From: Icerya purchasi
Lineage: Eukaryota; Arthropoda; Insecta; Hemiptera; Monophlebidae
DNA length: 64,000 nt
Assembly (NCBI GenBank): GCA_039619475.1
Contig: CM077116.1
Coordinates: forward strand, 274,846,758 to 274,910,757
Direction: 5' to 3'
Shown here: piece after piece, positions 47,195-56,905 of the stretch
How positions within the stretch are numbered: the first letter of the stretch is position 1
Layout of the letters: each line of letters starts with the position of its first letter
Made by a program: the position numbers and the translations under genes
Notes under the pieces: model-generated
What the model was told of the DNA's origin: nothing
The model's database searches: none
Seen by the model: only the letters and a program-made list of their open reading frames with translations

Positions 47195-48519
47195 ATGTTG
47201 TTATCGCAGATATGATAAACCCTTTCTTATACTCCGGCATTAATTACAATCTTCATTTTCATTCTGAGTATTTGTTTATTACTGTTGTTAAGTGTCGTTG
47301 TTATTTACTCTCATTGCTGTTACTTATTACTATTACTATTACTATTATTATTACTATTACTATTATTTAATATAACTATCATAAATATTATAATTGTATA
47401 TATGGGTCATGTAGTTTCTTCGGCACAATTGAATCGTTATGTTTCTAATCTTTCAAACCTGATTCTGTTGATAATAAATATTTTGATAACCATTATTAGT
47501 AACTATGTCTACGCCACTTGCATGATTATTATTGTTACTGGTTTTATCCTCATTTTTATTACTGTATTATTAATATTATTACCATTATTATTTTTAAAGA
47601 TGTCAAGTGAAATTTTCTTAGTCAAATATATCTGCCGGGATGTTTCGTAAATTGAGACTGCTTCTCCATATGCTGGGGGTTATATGGATGACTGCAGGCT
47701 ACATTAATACATGTTTTCTCAAATGACATCTCATTTAGGCCCCTTTGTTAAACGAGACTGTAGCATTTAATATAAATATTTATAAATTTAATGTGTTATC
47801 ATTTAAGTACCAGCTTCTATAAATACTACTCAATAGGTTACATTACTTTTACTATTACGTTATATTTACATATTTTATATATTTCATATTTAGTTATCTT
47901 ATTTATATTTTTATTCCATTTAGTTCATTACTTCATTTATTTCCTTTATCTATTTACGTATATCTTTACATTTTATTCATTTACCTAGCTTTATATTTAT
48001 TTTATTTCGGTTATTACATTTGCAGTACACGTCAGAGTTGAAATATTGTGGGAATATGTTGAGCTTGGCTGGTGATAGGTTATATAAATAATTTATATAC
48101 TTAAATTGTAGATTTAATTTTCAGATAGATTCAATTTTGTTAGTTTTTAAAATAGCATTATTTTTTCCTTTTTTATTTAATCATTTATATACTTTCTCCT
48201 GTTTTCAACAACATATTTATACAAACAATTTTTATTTTGTTTCAATTCAACTGATTATAATATATTTTTATCATTACTTCATTTAATTTCATGCATTTAT
48301 CGCTATATTTCGCACTTCATTTGTAATCCGTATATGTTATTTTTAATTTTCGTATTTATTATTATCTCATTTATTTCATGCTTTTATCGCTATATTCGCA
48401 CTTCATTGTAATTCGAAGATATTATGTTTAATTTAACTTTTTGTTTTTCACTATTCGCGCTACTTAGCGCATTTGTGAAATTTTGTAATAATAATAATAA
48501 TAATAAATAAATTGAATTG
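47195..48519 (+). other. 3'UTR of LINE B
   Basis: Long AT-rich 3'UTR with an ATT/ACT microsatellite (about 47325-47370). 47,200-48,140 is nearly the same as the minus-strand 3'UTR of D (29,830 down to 27,990). Small frames inside (47285-47650, 47791-47988) recur in D only because the DNA does. It ends with the hairpin 48457-48470 and an AAT tail. Confidence 0.75.
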
Positions 48520-48785
48520 TCACGTGCGGTCGTGTTTGCCGTCTCTCTGTATTTACCGTCAAATTTAAAAGTGCTTATAAGATTTTAATAATTTTGATTG
48601 ATAATTAATAAATAACATTTTAATTAACTTTTAAGTGACGTTTTCGGATTGACTCTATCTCTTTTGGTTCGCGAGATATAACGATTCAATTATAATTATT
48701 TTGAGTGAAGGGTTTCCGCGTTCAAATTGGAACAATTTTCACAGCGATCGTAAGAACGGTGATTTTCTGTTATTTATCCGTAGCA

Positions 48786-49670
48786 ATGAATGCATGTTCT
48801 CAGTGTTGTGTGATATTACCGGCAAATGGCGATCACGCTGTTTGCTCTCGGTGTAGTAATATACACTTTAAATGTGGTGGTATATCGGCCGGCACGTGGC
48901 GGCAAAAGTCAAAGAAAATGCGATCGAAATGGGTCTGTCAAAACTGTCGAGCCGAAAACACACAGCCATCCGCAACACCCCCCGCGAGCCCGATTAACAG
49001 CTGTCAAAACTGGGTGATGCTGCTGACAGCCATCAGGGACGATTTGGCCACACTGACCCAGCAAGTAACGGATCTTAGCAAGCAGCTAGCAGATCAGATG
49101 CAGGCGAATGACACCCTTCGCGCCGCAAACAATCAGATAGCTGAGGCAAATGTCGCTCTAAAGACACGAGTAGATAACCTTGAGCAATATACACGAAAAG
49201 ACAACGTAATAATAACAAATATTCCGGTCTGCCAAAATGAAAACCTTCTTGAAATCGTCAAAAAAATCGGCGCGGCAACTGGAACAGCTATTTCTAACAC
49301 CGACATTAGTGCCTGTCACCGTCTGCCAAAAACACCGCAACAACAGTTCCCTAATATAGTGGTAAGGTTTTGTCGTCGAACCATCAAGCAAGATCTTTTA
49401 AAGAACAACCGTCGAATGCGACCAACTCTTGATAAAATTGGGTTCGATAATAACATAACGGCAGCAAATCACCAGTTCTTCGTTAACGAACATCTTTCCT
49501 CCGAAAATCACAAACTGTTCTTGTCTGCCCGAACGCTGCGAAATCACGGCTGGAAATATGTGTGGATAAGGGAATGTAAAATTCTCGCAAGGAAAAGTGA
49601 CAATACCGCATTTATCCGTATAAAATCAGAAGAGCAAATTATTGGCCTAAAAAGTAATTGTAACGCATGA
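48786..49670 (+). CDS. LINE C ORF1, PHD finger/coiled coil/FP-like
   Basis: 294 codons from MNACSQCCVILPANGD, chosen because the PHD finger begins here as in A and B; an upstream in-frame ATG lies at 48705. Zinc finger: CSQC, CSRC, IHFKC, CQNC. The coiled coil includes LATLTQQVTDLSKQLADQM and VDNLEQYTRKDN. The C-terminal domain has VIITNIPVCQNENLLEI, ACHRLPKTP, IVVRFCRR, FFVNEHLSSENHKLF and GWKYVWIRECKILARK. The frame is intact although ORF2 is broken. Confidence 0.87.
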   Translation: MNACSQCCVILPANGDHAVCSRCSNIHFKCGGISAGTWRQKSKKMRSKWVCQNCRAENTQPSATPPASPINSCQNWVMLLTAIRDDLATLTQQVTDLSKQLADQMQANDTLRAANNQIAEANVALKTRVDNLEQYTRKDNVIITNIPVCQNENLLEIVKKIGAATGTAISNTDISACHRLPKTPQQQFPNIVVRFCRRTIKQDLLKNNRRMRPTLDKIGFDNNITAANHQFFVNEHLSSENHKLFLSARTLRNHGWKYVWIRECKILARKSDNTAFIRIKSEEQIIGLKSNCNA

Positions 49671-50019
49671 CTATTTATAGTAATTTTAATTCTTAGCCGT
49701 AACCATTTACAATCATATTTTACTTGTACTTATTATTCAATCCAGTTACCTCTGCCTAATCTTATACTATTACAAATTTCACTCTTTGGTTATTTCTTAC
49801 ATAAAAACTTAGGACGAACTTATTTTTTCCCCAAAATCCTCCACTGTTTTATCTGTTTTATATTGCCTCTCACGATCTTTCAATTGAATGTGTTATATTA
49901 TATACTATTCTCTAAAATCAATATTCGATACTTCGATTTATTCTATTCTTATTTCATATTAATTAATTATTACAATTTATATTATTTTGCTTAAGCAAGC
50001 ATGGAAAACAGACATCTTG

Positions 50020-52802
50020 ATGAATTCCAAAAAATTAAAAATTTTACTTCTTAATATCCGAAGCTTACGTAAACATTTTAACGATATAAACACATTACTA
50101 ATACAAGAATTAAAAAATTACAACATATTAATATTTACAGAAACCTGGTTATATGAGGAGGAAATAAATAGATATAATATCCCGGGCTTCATTCTACATG
50201 CGCAATGTCGCAATGAAAGAAGATCAGGTGGAGTAATTGTATACATAAATGAAAAATTTTCATATAAAAATATTGATTTAACAATCACTACCGGAAATAT
50301 AGTAGGACTAATAATAAATCTTGAAAATAATAGCCATATAGCTCTTATAGCCATCTATAGATACTGTGATTCAAATTATAATGATTTCGTTTCAGAACTA
50401 AGCAATATAATTAATAATCTTCCTATAAATTCGATAATAAGTGGTGATATTAATATTAATTTATTAGATAATCGAAACTCTGGTGAATACATAAATCTCT
50501 TACATTCAAGTGGTTTCACTAATGTAAATACTAAACCAACTTTTAGGCGCAATGGTGATACACATATTTCCTGCATCGATCATATTTTCATTCGAGGACT
50601 AGGTACTGATATACTAAACCCAAATTTTAATTATAATCTAATCGAATTTGACTTCACTGATCATTGTGGTATAAGTTTGGATTTGCCACTATTAAACATC
50701 GGAAATCTTAAACACAAAAAAAGTAGAGAATATTTTTTTGATAAAAAACTATTTCAACTAGAACTAAGTAAGTATGATTTTTCTGCAATATATAAAAGCT
50801 GTGAATCCGTTAACGACAAATTTAACTGGTTTATTGAAAAACTAACAATGATTATAAATCGCTGTAATAAAATAAAAACTCACAAAAATTACAAACACAA
50901 AAGATCCCCATGGATAACCTCGGAAATTTTGCAATTAATTAAAATTAAAAATGACGAGTACAAATTATCTATCCAATTTCCAAATAATCCATTATTAAAA
51001 ACCAAATACAAAGAAGCATCAAAAAAAGTCCAACAATCTGTGAGAAAAGCAAAAAAAATCTATTACACGAGTATTTTAGATAAATGTAAATCAAAACAAA
51101 AAAGTTACTGGTCTGTAGTCAAAAACACAATTGGCCAAAATGACAAAAGAATTAAAAATATTTTGGTTGGAAAAGATAATTTAACCGTAGATGGAAATGA
51201 ACATAAAGTTGCAGAGTATTTTAATAATTACTTTGAAAATAGTGTTCGCAATATTGTTTGTAATATTCTAAACGACGTTCTATTGAACAAAGATGATATA
51301 ACGCTATCTTCAAATATAAACTCTTTTGCGATTTTGGATTTCTTAAATGATGATATTAAACATGCAATATTATCCTTACCTAATAAATCGTCCTTCGGTT
51401 ACGACAATATATCAATAAGATTAATAAAGGAAAATATACATTTCTTTGTTTACCCTTTAACATATCTATACAATGAATCTGTTATTGCTGGTGTTTTTCC
51501 TGAAATACTAAAAACTGGTATTATTACACCCGTCTTTAAAGGGGGAGATAAAAAGCTAGTATCTAACTATAGACCAATTTGTATTACATCTACTATAGGG
51601 AAAATTTTTGAAAACTGTATGAAAAAAGTTGTGCTGAAATTTTTGCAAAGTATAAATTACTTCAGTACTAACCAGTATGGTTTTCTACCAGGTAAAGGGA
51701 CAGACGATGCTTTATTTGAACATATTACATATATATCTAAACATTTAGAACAAGGAAGATCAGTAGCGGCAATATATTTTGATATACGTAAAGCTTTCGA
51801 TACTGTGGACCATAATATACTCTTAAAAAAATTGTATGCAACCGGTTTTAGAGGTAATATTTATAACTGGTTTAGAACTTATCTAACAAACAGAAAAAAT
51901 ACAACAAAGATTAACAATGTACAAAGTGGCGGTGTATTACAACATTTTGGTGTTCCACAAGGCAGCATCTTAGGCTCATACTTATTTTTGATTTACATAA
52001 ACGACTTATGTAATCTAAATGTGACCGGAAAAATTTATAGTTATGCAGACGATACAGTACTAGTAATGAATTTCGCCAGAACGGCTTCAAATATTAATCC
52101 AGAATGACGTAGACAAAATAGCCCGATGGTTGAATAACAATAAATTAGTTTTAAATGAGAACAAAACGAAACTGATGATCTACACTCATCAAAAAGGACA
52201 ATTATGGGAAAATTTTGAGATTTTTTGTGGTAACGGAGTAAAAATAAATAGAGTGCATGAAATTAAATACTTAGGCCTAATAATTGACAGTAAATTAATC
52301 TGGAATAAACAAGCAATATTGGTTGAACAGAAATTAAGAAAATTAAACTATATTTTCCATTATCTAAATAACTTCTTTTCTCCAACACAATTACAACAAT
52401 TGTATCTAGCCTTATACCAACCTGTTTTAGGATATGGCATCGTACACTGGGGTGGAATAGCTGACTACCACTTAAAATCTATTACAGCTTTACAAGGAAG
52501 AATGCTTAAACTTATCGGGCAAGTTGCTAATAAAGATTTATTGAGAATGCAAGAATTATATAAAGTACAACTTCTAAACTTTGTCTACAAAAATAAAATG
52601 AAATTTAATATAACCGAGCCAGAAGGAATTACAAGATCTTCAACCTCAGAACGAGCAGATACTCCTCATTTTAATAAATATCACACGCGTATACAATCCC
52701 CTTGTATATATGTATAGAGGTGCAGTCTTATACAATGCATTACCGCACACATTATTAAAAGTTCAATTAAGAAACTATAGAAAAAAGGACGAAAACTTCT
52801 GA
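50020..52802 (+). pseudogene. LINE C ORF2 (EN-RT), two frameshifts
   Basis: Starts MNSKKLKILLLNIRSLRK. EN: FTETWL, ISGDININLLDN, CIDHIFIRG and FDFTDHCGI (SDH changed to TDH). RT: SFGYDNISIRLIK, YRPICITSTIGKIFENC, NQYGFLPGKGTDDAL, YFDIRKAFDTVDH, GVPQGSILGSYLF and YADD (about 52043). A small deletion near 52075, just after YADD, shifts the frame; reading resumes at RWLNNNKLVLNENKTK. A second shift near 52700 precedes RGAVLYNALPHTLLK and the stop at 52800. The N-terminal 700 codons are open, so the lesions look recent. Confidence 0.88.
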
Positions 52803-53367
52803 CTGATTACCTCCTGTTCGTGAAAACTTAAATCTGGATGTCCATGTTTAAGACCAAATTATTATTATCACTACTACTATTACTATTTTTTATGTATAAT
52901 GTGTGCGTGTAAGAAATAATAAATAAATAAATAAATAAAATAAAAGAGTTATTTTATGAAAACGCTACTATTAATTAATAGAAATATAATTAGTACTCGT
53001 ACATACTGCCAAATTAGGCTAAATTGTTTTACACGTATGTAAATATCGTTACTATTGTAAAAATCGTTTATTTTATTAAATGCTAATTATGAGACTGCAC
53101 TCATATTACACCTTGTTTCTTACCATATTTTAAGCGCCAAGTTCATGTCATAAATATCATTTATTTTTATTCTTTATTTTTATTCTTTATTTTGTTATCT
53201 TTTGTTTGTCTCACTTTTATTTTACATACATCAATGTATATTGTAATTTGAAAAATTAATTATATTACCATATGAATCCACTACTCGCGCAAAACTGCGC
53301 ATTTGTGGAAATATTGTAAAATAATAATAATAAAGTTTGATTTGATTTGATTTGATTTGATTTGATT
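52803..53367 (+). other. 3'UTR of LINE C
   Basis: AT-rich, with ATAAATAAATAAATAAAT (about 52917-52936), then TTTTATTCTTTATTTTTATTC repeats (53160-53190), the hairpin and the TTTGA tail. Confidence 0.7.
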
Positions 53368-53410
53368 ATTATTATTATTATTATTGTTATTGTTATTATT
53401 ATTATTACTA
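53366..53410. repeat. ATT/GTT microsatellite right of array
   Basis: ATT repeats with the interruption ATTATTGTTATTGTT (53380-53394). On the minus strand this encodes Asn in LINE E ORF1. Confidence 0.85.
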
Positions 53411-53736
53411 TTACCACTATTGTTAGTGTTCTCTTGTGAATTGCTAATATTAAAGTTTTTGATTGCTTCGAAGGCATTAGAATTATTACTATTTTTACTA
53501 TTATTATTGTTTGCATTATTGTTATTATTGCTATTAATTTTGTTGGGAAGTTTGGATACATCGGACTGTGACAGTCGCAAATCCTTATTGGGGGATGACG
53601 TAACTGGCGAGAGAGGATCAGAAGGTTTGCGTTTCATGGAAACGTCAACTTCCATCAGGGGAAGCGATAGCCCCGTCTTTAACGGTTTAGTATCTTTGGA
53701 GAAGACCGCCTGGCGGCCCCCACTAGACGAGCTCAT
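53366..53736 (-). pseudogene. LINE E ORF1, N-terminal part with poly-Asn
   Basis: Start MSSSSGGRQAVFSKD at 53736, then MKRKPSDPLSPVTSSPNKD, then a long Asn/Ser-rich tract encoded by AAT/AAC repeats. It runs without a stop into the (ATT)n DNA where element C's tail begins. Joined conceptually to 36757, the frame stays Asn-coding, so the two pieces form one ORF1 split by a 16.6-kb insertion. The poly-Asn tract has no assigned function, but its DNA is the landing site. A 5'UTR of about 170 bp with an A-rich run precedes it. Confidence 0.78.
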
Positions 53737-53905
53737 CGAATACGCAGATAAATAGGTAAATTAGAATAAAATAAATAAATAATTAAATAAAAAAAAAAAA
53801 AAAAAAAAAAAAAATAAACAACTGAAATAAAATAAATAAATAAACATAAATGAGACGAGTTAACTGTACGAAATAAAATGAATATTACAAATCAAAACTG
53901 AAACA

Positions 53906-54543
53906 GGAAAAATCCTTGTTTCAGTGACTGCGTTGTAGAGAGTGCAAAATGTATTTCATGAATATTATAATTTAAGCTGTTATTTCACCAAGTACACTAT
54001 ATAATTATCGTTTACTTTGAAGAGCAAGTGGAACACAACCTTGCAAGACAATAACAACAATAAATAATAATAATTTTATGGCTACGGTAGTTACGAGACC
54101 GCGGTGGCATTCCTGAGGGTATAAAAAAAAAACGTTTTAAATGTTAAAACATTTTAAATTACAAAAGTTAATAATAAAGTTTATGACAGGAGGTGATTTA
54201 CTTCTTCGCAGTTTAAATAGTTCTGATTTATAAAATTTATTTCACGTCATTTACGTTTGTAATCATACACGCTAATTTCAAGAGAGGTTTACAGAACTCA
54301 AGCCACTCTAAAATTATACTGAGAGAGGGTTCTTCAGCCTCTGAAAATAAATTGAAACTCGTAATAAAAATTTTTTTTACCTTTTCGATTAATATTTTAA
54401 CTAAAATGTACTGGCCGTAAATACAAATCTCACTCATCGTAAAGATAGAGACCCTCCGTTATAGAAAAAGTCTTTTAATAGAAAAATTAGAGGCACATTG
54501 TAAAAGAATGACATTATTTTATACAAATAAGAAAGAATTTCTT
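53906..54543. repeat. 638-bp direct repeat, right copy
   Basis: Same segment as 31597-32234 with three substitutions and no indel. Its left edge coincides with the 5' end of LINE E, and its right edge continues into unrelated DNA (AATTTAATATCG). So the original target continued from this copy, and the left copy is followed only by E's tail. Confidence 0.9.
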
Positions 54544-54696
54544 AATTTAATATCGTGTGAAGTAATTATCGTTTGGCTACTTTTGCTTTTTTTCCCCCGT
54601 TTTAGAAGAAAGTTGCTGGCTAATTCCCGGTTTTCCCGGGTGGGTGACCACCGCGTCGCGAGAAACACGTTATAGCATTTGAGATTTTTGGCGGGG

Positions 54697-54928
54697 AAAA
54701 AACAAAGAGCCGATAAAGATCGCGAAAATACCGAATAAACACAAAAGAACTTGGATCTGAAAGGTGAAATATAAGCAATTACAAATTATTTAACATATCA
54801 AAATTAAAAGACCAACAAGCGGGACAATAAATAAGGAATATACACAACACACTTGATGTAAATTAGATAAAATAAAATATAGACAAAGATAACATATCAA
54901 AATAAATTTTTAAAACTCCGATTGATTT
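54697..54928. repeat. Inverted-repeat arm, left part 1
   Basis: Matches the reverse complement of about 60323-60554 with three or four differences. It ends in CCGATTGATTT, the target duplicated by LINE F. Confidence 0.88.
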
Positions 54929-54935
54929 TTTTTTT

Positions 54936-56840
54936 TTAAATTCCCTTAAATTGTATAACCCAGATCGTTCGGTTGCTTAAAAAGCTAGCGATATAATTGC
55001 CCATCTGGCCATTTATTCCTGCGGCTTTGAGCTTTAGCAATAATCCATGCCGCCATATGCGATCAAATGCTTTTTCTAAATCGAAAAAGACCGCATATGT
55101 ATGTTGATGGCAGTGGAAGCTCGTTATTATTTGCCGTTGCAAAGTTATTAAGTGATCGCCTGTCGATCTCGCTTTACGCCTTCCGGCTTGTATAGGAGAA
55201 AGGATATTATTCTGTTCAAGGACAAAAAGGAGGCGCCTGTTTACCATTTTTCCCATTACTTTGGATAAGACGTTTAAAAGGGAAATTGGACGATAGCTTT
55301 CAGGACGGAATGGATCTTTATTTGGTTTTAATATAGGAATAATGTATGCCCTTTTCCAGAATTGAGGAATATCGCCAGATACCCATATTTGGTTATAAAT
55401 ATTAAGAAGAAACTCTTTTGCCCGCGCTGGCAAATACTTAACCATGTATGGATGAACAGAGTCGGGACCAGGTGCACTGTTTCGAGTATGAAATTTGAGT
55501 TGAAAGTTTAATTCAGCCAAGGAAAATTTGCTGTTGAAAGCATCCGTGGACTGTTGAAGGAAGGATAATTCTTGTTGTTCATAAGAAGCTTTTCTAGATG
55601 TAAACTTGGTGGAGTAGACTAAGGAGGAGAACTCATTCTGGTAGTGTCGAGCGAAGATATCCGCAACATTGCTTGGATCGGATACAACTGAGTTGTTATG
55701 GATTAATGAGGTAGGAGGTTTGGATCGATTAAGGCCATTCATCGATTTAATTTTTGCCCAAGTCATTTGGTTAGATGTGGATTGGGCTATTGAATTAATG
55801 AAAGAGGTCCAGGATTCTCGCTTCTTCATCTTAATTATGAAACGTGCTTTGGCGCGTAGCTTTTTAAATTCAATCAGGTCACTGAGTAATTGTGAAGATT
55901 TATATTTCCTGAGAGCTCGTTTACGGTTTCGTATTGCTACAGCAATTTCACTGCACCACCAGGGAACACGGCGTGAGCGGGGCGAGGGGGTAGATTTAGG
56001 GATCGCCGTTTCTGCTGCAGTAAACATAGCCTCAAGAAGTATCCTGATATTTTCTACCGCAGAGGTCCTGAGTTGATGTGGGACAGAGACCTTGTCACGA
56101 AACGTTTCCCAATTTTCTTTGTGGACTAAGAAGCGAGGAGTTGTTGATTTAGAAACGTTTGGTATAGCACTTGTGGAATGTATTATAATAGGGAAGTGGT
56201 CGCTGAAACACAAGTCGTTCAGTACTATCGACTCCAATTTAGGATATAGGACAGGGGAGGAGAACGCTAAGTCGATAGTCGAGAACACATGGTATGAGAG
56301 GTTAAAATGAGTGTGTGTAGGTTGGGGAATAAAGCATAAATCAGTATTTAAAAGAAGTTTAGTGAGGATTGCTCCATGTTTGTTTGTTTGTCTTGATCCC
56401 CAGATCGGGGAATGAGCATTGAAGTCCCCTAATAGTATTATCGGTTTAGGAAGTTGTGTTATAATGAACTCGAGTTCGTGGACACTATTCATGCTGTTCG
56501 GGGGAATATAACAGTTACATACTGTAACTGGAGAGTTCGATAAAAGAGGGGCATGTATGGTGACGGCAATAACTTGTAAAGAGGAGTTGAGACGGACTGG
56601 GTACGCGGGGATAGAGGTGTGGATAAGAGATAGAACACCTCCTTTCGCTCTCATACCCTGCGTATTGTCACATCTAAAGAGTTTATAGTTTTTTACTCTC
56701 GGTTGATGTTTTGATTTGAGGTGTGATTCTTGTAAGCATATAGCATAGGGGTTATGCCGTGCAATTAACTGCATCAGTTCAGCACGGTTGTTATTAAAAC
56801 CGCGACAGTTTCACTGCATTAAACAAGATTCTACTGCCAT
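54936..56840 (-). pseudogene. LINE F ORF2 (EN and RT N-terminal half)
   Basis: Probable start ATG at 56840 (MAVESCLMQ). An in-frame TGA at 56811-56813 replaces the Trp expected in LQWNCRGFN. EN: CLQESHLK, LLGDFNAHSPIWGS, the TIDLAF block and CFSDHFPI. RT: SAPGPDSVHPYMVK, YRPISLLNVLSKVMGK, ILSPIQAGRRKARST, FFDLEKAFDRIW. After FLSNRTIWVIQFKGI it ends in poly(A). PQG, the FADD box, RNase H and the C-terminus are absent. Confidence 0.85.
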
Positions 56841-56905
56841 CTTGGTTCTAAATAAGGTTGTAATATTGTATCTCTTTGTAAGATTTTATGGACAACGGAA
56901 GTTTA

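Larger units (their letters stand above)
42706..48519 (+). mobile_element. PHD-finger LINE 'B', both ORFs intact
   Basis: About 5.8 kb. 5' end near CTGGTTGGACGTGTTTGC, sharing CGTGTTTGC with A and C. ORF1 42929-43834, ORF2 44396-47194, 3'UTR about 1.3 kb. The end holds hairpin GCGCT-ACTT-AGCGC (48457-48470) and an AAT/AATTG-type tail. Both ORFs are uninterrupted with all visible catalytic motifs, so this copy may be competent. D's 3'UTR is a close relative. Confidence 0.88.
48520..53367 (+). mobile_element. PHD-finger LINE 'C'
   Basis: About 4.85 kb, starting TCACGTGCGGTCGTGTTTGCC directly after B's tail. ORF1 48786-49670, ORF2 50020-52802 with two frameshifts, 3'UTR about 500 bp. The terminal hairpin GCGCA-AAAC-TGCGC (53287-53300) is followed by AATAATAATAAAG and TTTGA repeats (53336-53367), then ATT repeats that belong to LINE E's poly-Asn tract. 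Confidence 0.86.
32235..53905 (-). mobile_element. LINE 'E' (zinc-knuckle ORF1, EN, RT, RNase H), interrupted by elements A, B and C
   Basis: Minus-strand LINE of about 5.1 kb in two pieces. 53905-53366 holds the 5'UTR and ORF1 N-terminus; 36757-32235 holds the rest of ORF1, ORF2 and a poly(A) tail (T run to 32251). The pieces join through an (AAT)n poly-Asn tract that now houses the plus-strand elements A, B and C. The whole is bounded exactly by the 638-bp repeats. ORF2 carries stops, a frameshift and a deletion, so this copy is dead. RNase H and three zinc knuckles suggest the I/LOA/R1 side of the LINE tree; the clade is not certain. Confidence 0.82.

Noticed and set aside
53384..53755. 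Leucine-rich plus-strand frame (123 codons)
   Set aside because: It is the antisense shadow of the poly-Asn ORF1 of LINE E.
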